Shown in pieces: positions 63,341-64,000 of a DNA stretch of 64,000 nucleotides. Origin of the DNA: Stigmatella erecta. Lineage in GTDB: Bacteria > Myxococcota > Myxococcia > Myxococcales > Myxococcaceae. Within the stretch, counting starts at the first letter, position 1. The number at the start of each line of letters is the position of its first letter. The stretch covers positions 95,769 through 159,768 of the forward strand of contig NZ_FOIJ01000021.1 in NCBI RefSeq assembly GCF_900111745.1. Direction: 5' to 3'. The notes beneath the pieces are model-generated. The model was given only the letters and a program-made list of their open reading frames with translations. It did not search any database and was not told the DNA's origin. The position numbers were made by a program, and so were the translations under genes.

Positions 63341-63800
63341 CGTCGGGTAAGAGCGTGCGGAGCAATTCGTCATCGGGCCCCAGCGGGCGCCAACCCGGTG
63401 ATGGCGGCGCAGCGAGGAGCCTTGCCGCGACCTGCCTTGCACGCTCCTGAAGCGGTTCTGGGGTGTAGCCCATCCAGCGGGCGAGGGCCAAGGCCACCTC
63501 GAAACGGTTCGCGTCGTCCAGTACAGCCGGCCAACCTTCGGGAAGCCCATCAGAGAGTTCTCGCACCAGGACATCTCGCACGAAGCGCGTGACCTGATTG
63601 CGCTGCTCCGCCTCCGCGAACAATTCACTGACCAGTTGTACTGCAGCGATGTCGTCCTTTCCCAGCTCATCGGCCACCACATGCAGCGGGATTGCAGGAC
63701 GGTCCTCGATCAAGGCTGTGAGTGAGTCATAGCCGCGCTCGCGAACGCGCTCGTACAGGCGGGCCTTCCAGTTCCCCTCCCAGGGATGCCTGGGACTCAT
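63330..63800 (-). CDS. Orphan SitI-like immunity protein (copy 2)
   Basis: An intact 156-residue paralogue of the immunity gene at 40478-40948; I count about 99 identical residues of 156 without gaps (shared RERGY, GWPAVLDD, RARQV, GPDD and LLRTLLPDE). The start ATG overlaps the stop of a toxin remnant (ATGA), exactly as in the intact locus. Its toxin is destroyed by an insertion sequence, so the gene can only protect, which could neutralise a related toxin received from a neighbour. Expression now depends on the IS or on internal promoters. Confidence 0.72.
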   Translation of the reverse strand: MSPRHPWEGNWKARLYERVRERGYDSLTALIEDRPAIPLHVVADELGKDDIAAVQLVSELFAEAEQRNQVTRFVRDVLVRELSDGLPEGWPAVLDDANRFEVALALARWMGYTPEPLQERARQVAARLLAAPPSPGWRPLGPDDELLRTLLPDEVA

Positions 63801-63868
63801 CGCCCTCTCCAGCGAGTAAAGGTCATCGGAATTTTATAATCCTTCATGTTCTTCGCGACGGTTCTAAG
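63797..63868 (-). pseudogene. Last ~23 codons of a SitA-like toxin
   Basis: Directly upstream of the orphan immunity gene the frame reads LRTVAKNMKDYKIPMTFTRW plus RGR and stop. The intact toxin at 40945-42369 ends LKIVARYMRNYGIPMNFTSG plus RRR and stop. The match begins at 63868, where the IS5-like element starts. So the toxin was cut, and all of its N-terminal part lies elsewhere or is lost. Confidence 0.75.
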
Positions 63869-64000
63869 AGACTATCTCAGTAGGAAGTGGAACCAAGTGA
63901 TGAGCCCCAGGGCCAGATGCACCATGGCCAGAAAGGTGTCCTCGCGCTTCTCCCAGCGCACCAGCAGCCTGCGGAAGCGGTTCATCCACGAGTGAGAGCG
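63866..64000 (-). mobile_element. IS5-family insertion sequence end with partial transposase
   Basis: The frame 63872-64000 (- strand, stop TAG at 63872-63874) reads RSHSWMNRFRRLLVRWEKRE, then DTFLAMVHLALGLITWFHFL: the C-terminus of an IS5-group DDE transposase. The terminal sequence AGAGACTATCTCA at about 63868-63880 should be the end repeat, with TA before it as a possible target. The rest of the element lies beyond the window. Confidence 0.8.

Overview
This window looks like chromosomal DNA of a myxobacterium, probably of the Cystobacterineae (Myxococcus, Stigmatella, Archangium or Cystobacter relatives). The reasons are the very high GC content with strong third-position bias, the many lipoproteins and secreted hydrolases, two cell-surface proteins with a MYXO-CTERM-like C-terminus, a eukaryotic-type Ser/Thr kinase, multi-GAF histidine kinases, a PilT-type motor ATPase, and a lipoprotein toxin and immunity pair of the kind myxobacteria deliver by outer-membrane exchange. 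The species cannot be fixed from the sequence alone.

Layout. 1-3.8 kb: the end of a histidine kinase, an aldo/keto reductase, an APS kinase, a short-chain dehydrogenase and an exported RlpA-like protein. 4.0-13.9 kb: one long + strand operon for reductive pyrimidine catabolism: dihydropyrimidinase, beta-ureidopropionase, class-III aminotransferase, PreT, PreA, an NCS1 nucleobase transporter and an exported amidohydrolase. Together these import uracil or thymine, reduce and open the ring, release the beta-amino acid and transaminate it. 13.9-19.8 kb: a lipoprotein, a MarR/NmrA divergent pair, and a - strand cluster with a PilT-like ATPase, a small partner, a dual-specificity phosphatase and a degenerate receiver protein. 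19.8-28 kb: exported proteins, including twin glycine-rich surface proteins and a subtilisin-ricin lipoprotein. 28-32 kb: ychF and the membrane (F0) half of the ATP synthase (atpZ-atpI-atpB-atpE-atpF) without the F1 genes. 32-40.4 kb: a PAS/GAF histidine kinase, a fatty acid hydroxylase, a YebC-family regulator, an outer-membrane protein, a lipoprotein and gamma-glutamyltransferase.

40.4-54.4 kb is more accessory: a SitA-like lipoprotein toxin with its immunity gene, an F420-type reductase and a degenerate inositol-phosphatase-like protein divergent from a TetR gene, an ADP-ribosylglycohydrolase, a trypsin-like lipoprotein, a PilZ protein, an epimerase/HTH pair, a small histone-H1-like basic protein, a serine hydrolase, a DUF3396 immunity-like protein, and a MarR/VOC pair around a perfect palindromic operator. 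54.4-58.5 kb encodes a very large secreted GH92 alpha-mannosidase.

58.6-64 kb is a zone of gene debris. It holds an intact membrane Ser/Thr kinase facing an N-terminally truncated CHAT (caspase-like) protein, a lower-GC secreted discoidin protein, a 13-bp inverted repeat, an RCC1-repeat fragment, a serine recombinase remnant with an in-frame amber codon, a shredded second kinase copy, an intact second immunity gene whose toxin survives only as its last ~23 codons, and an IS5-like transposase end that replaces the rest of that toxin. This zone and its intact counterpart at 40.5-42.4 kb are the most interesting parts of the window.
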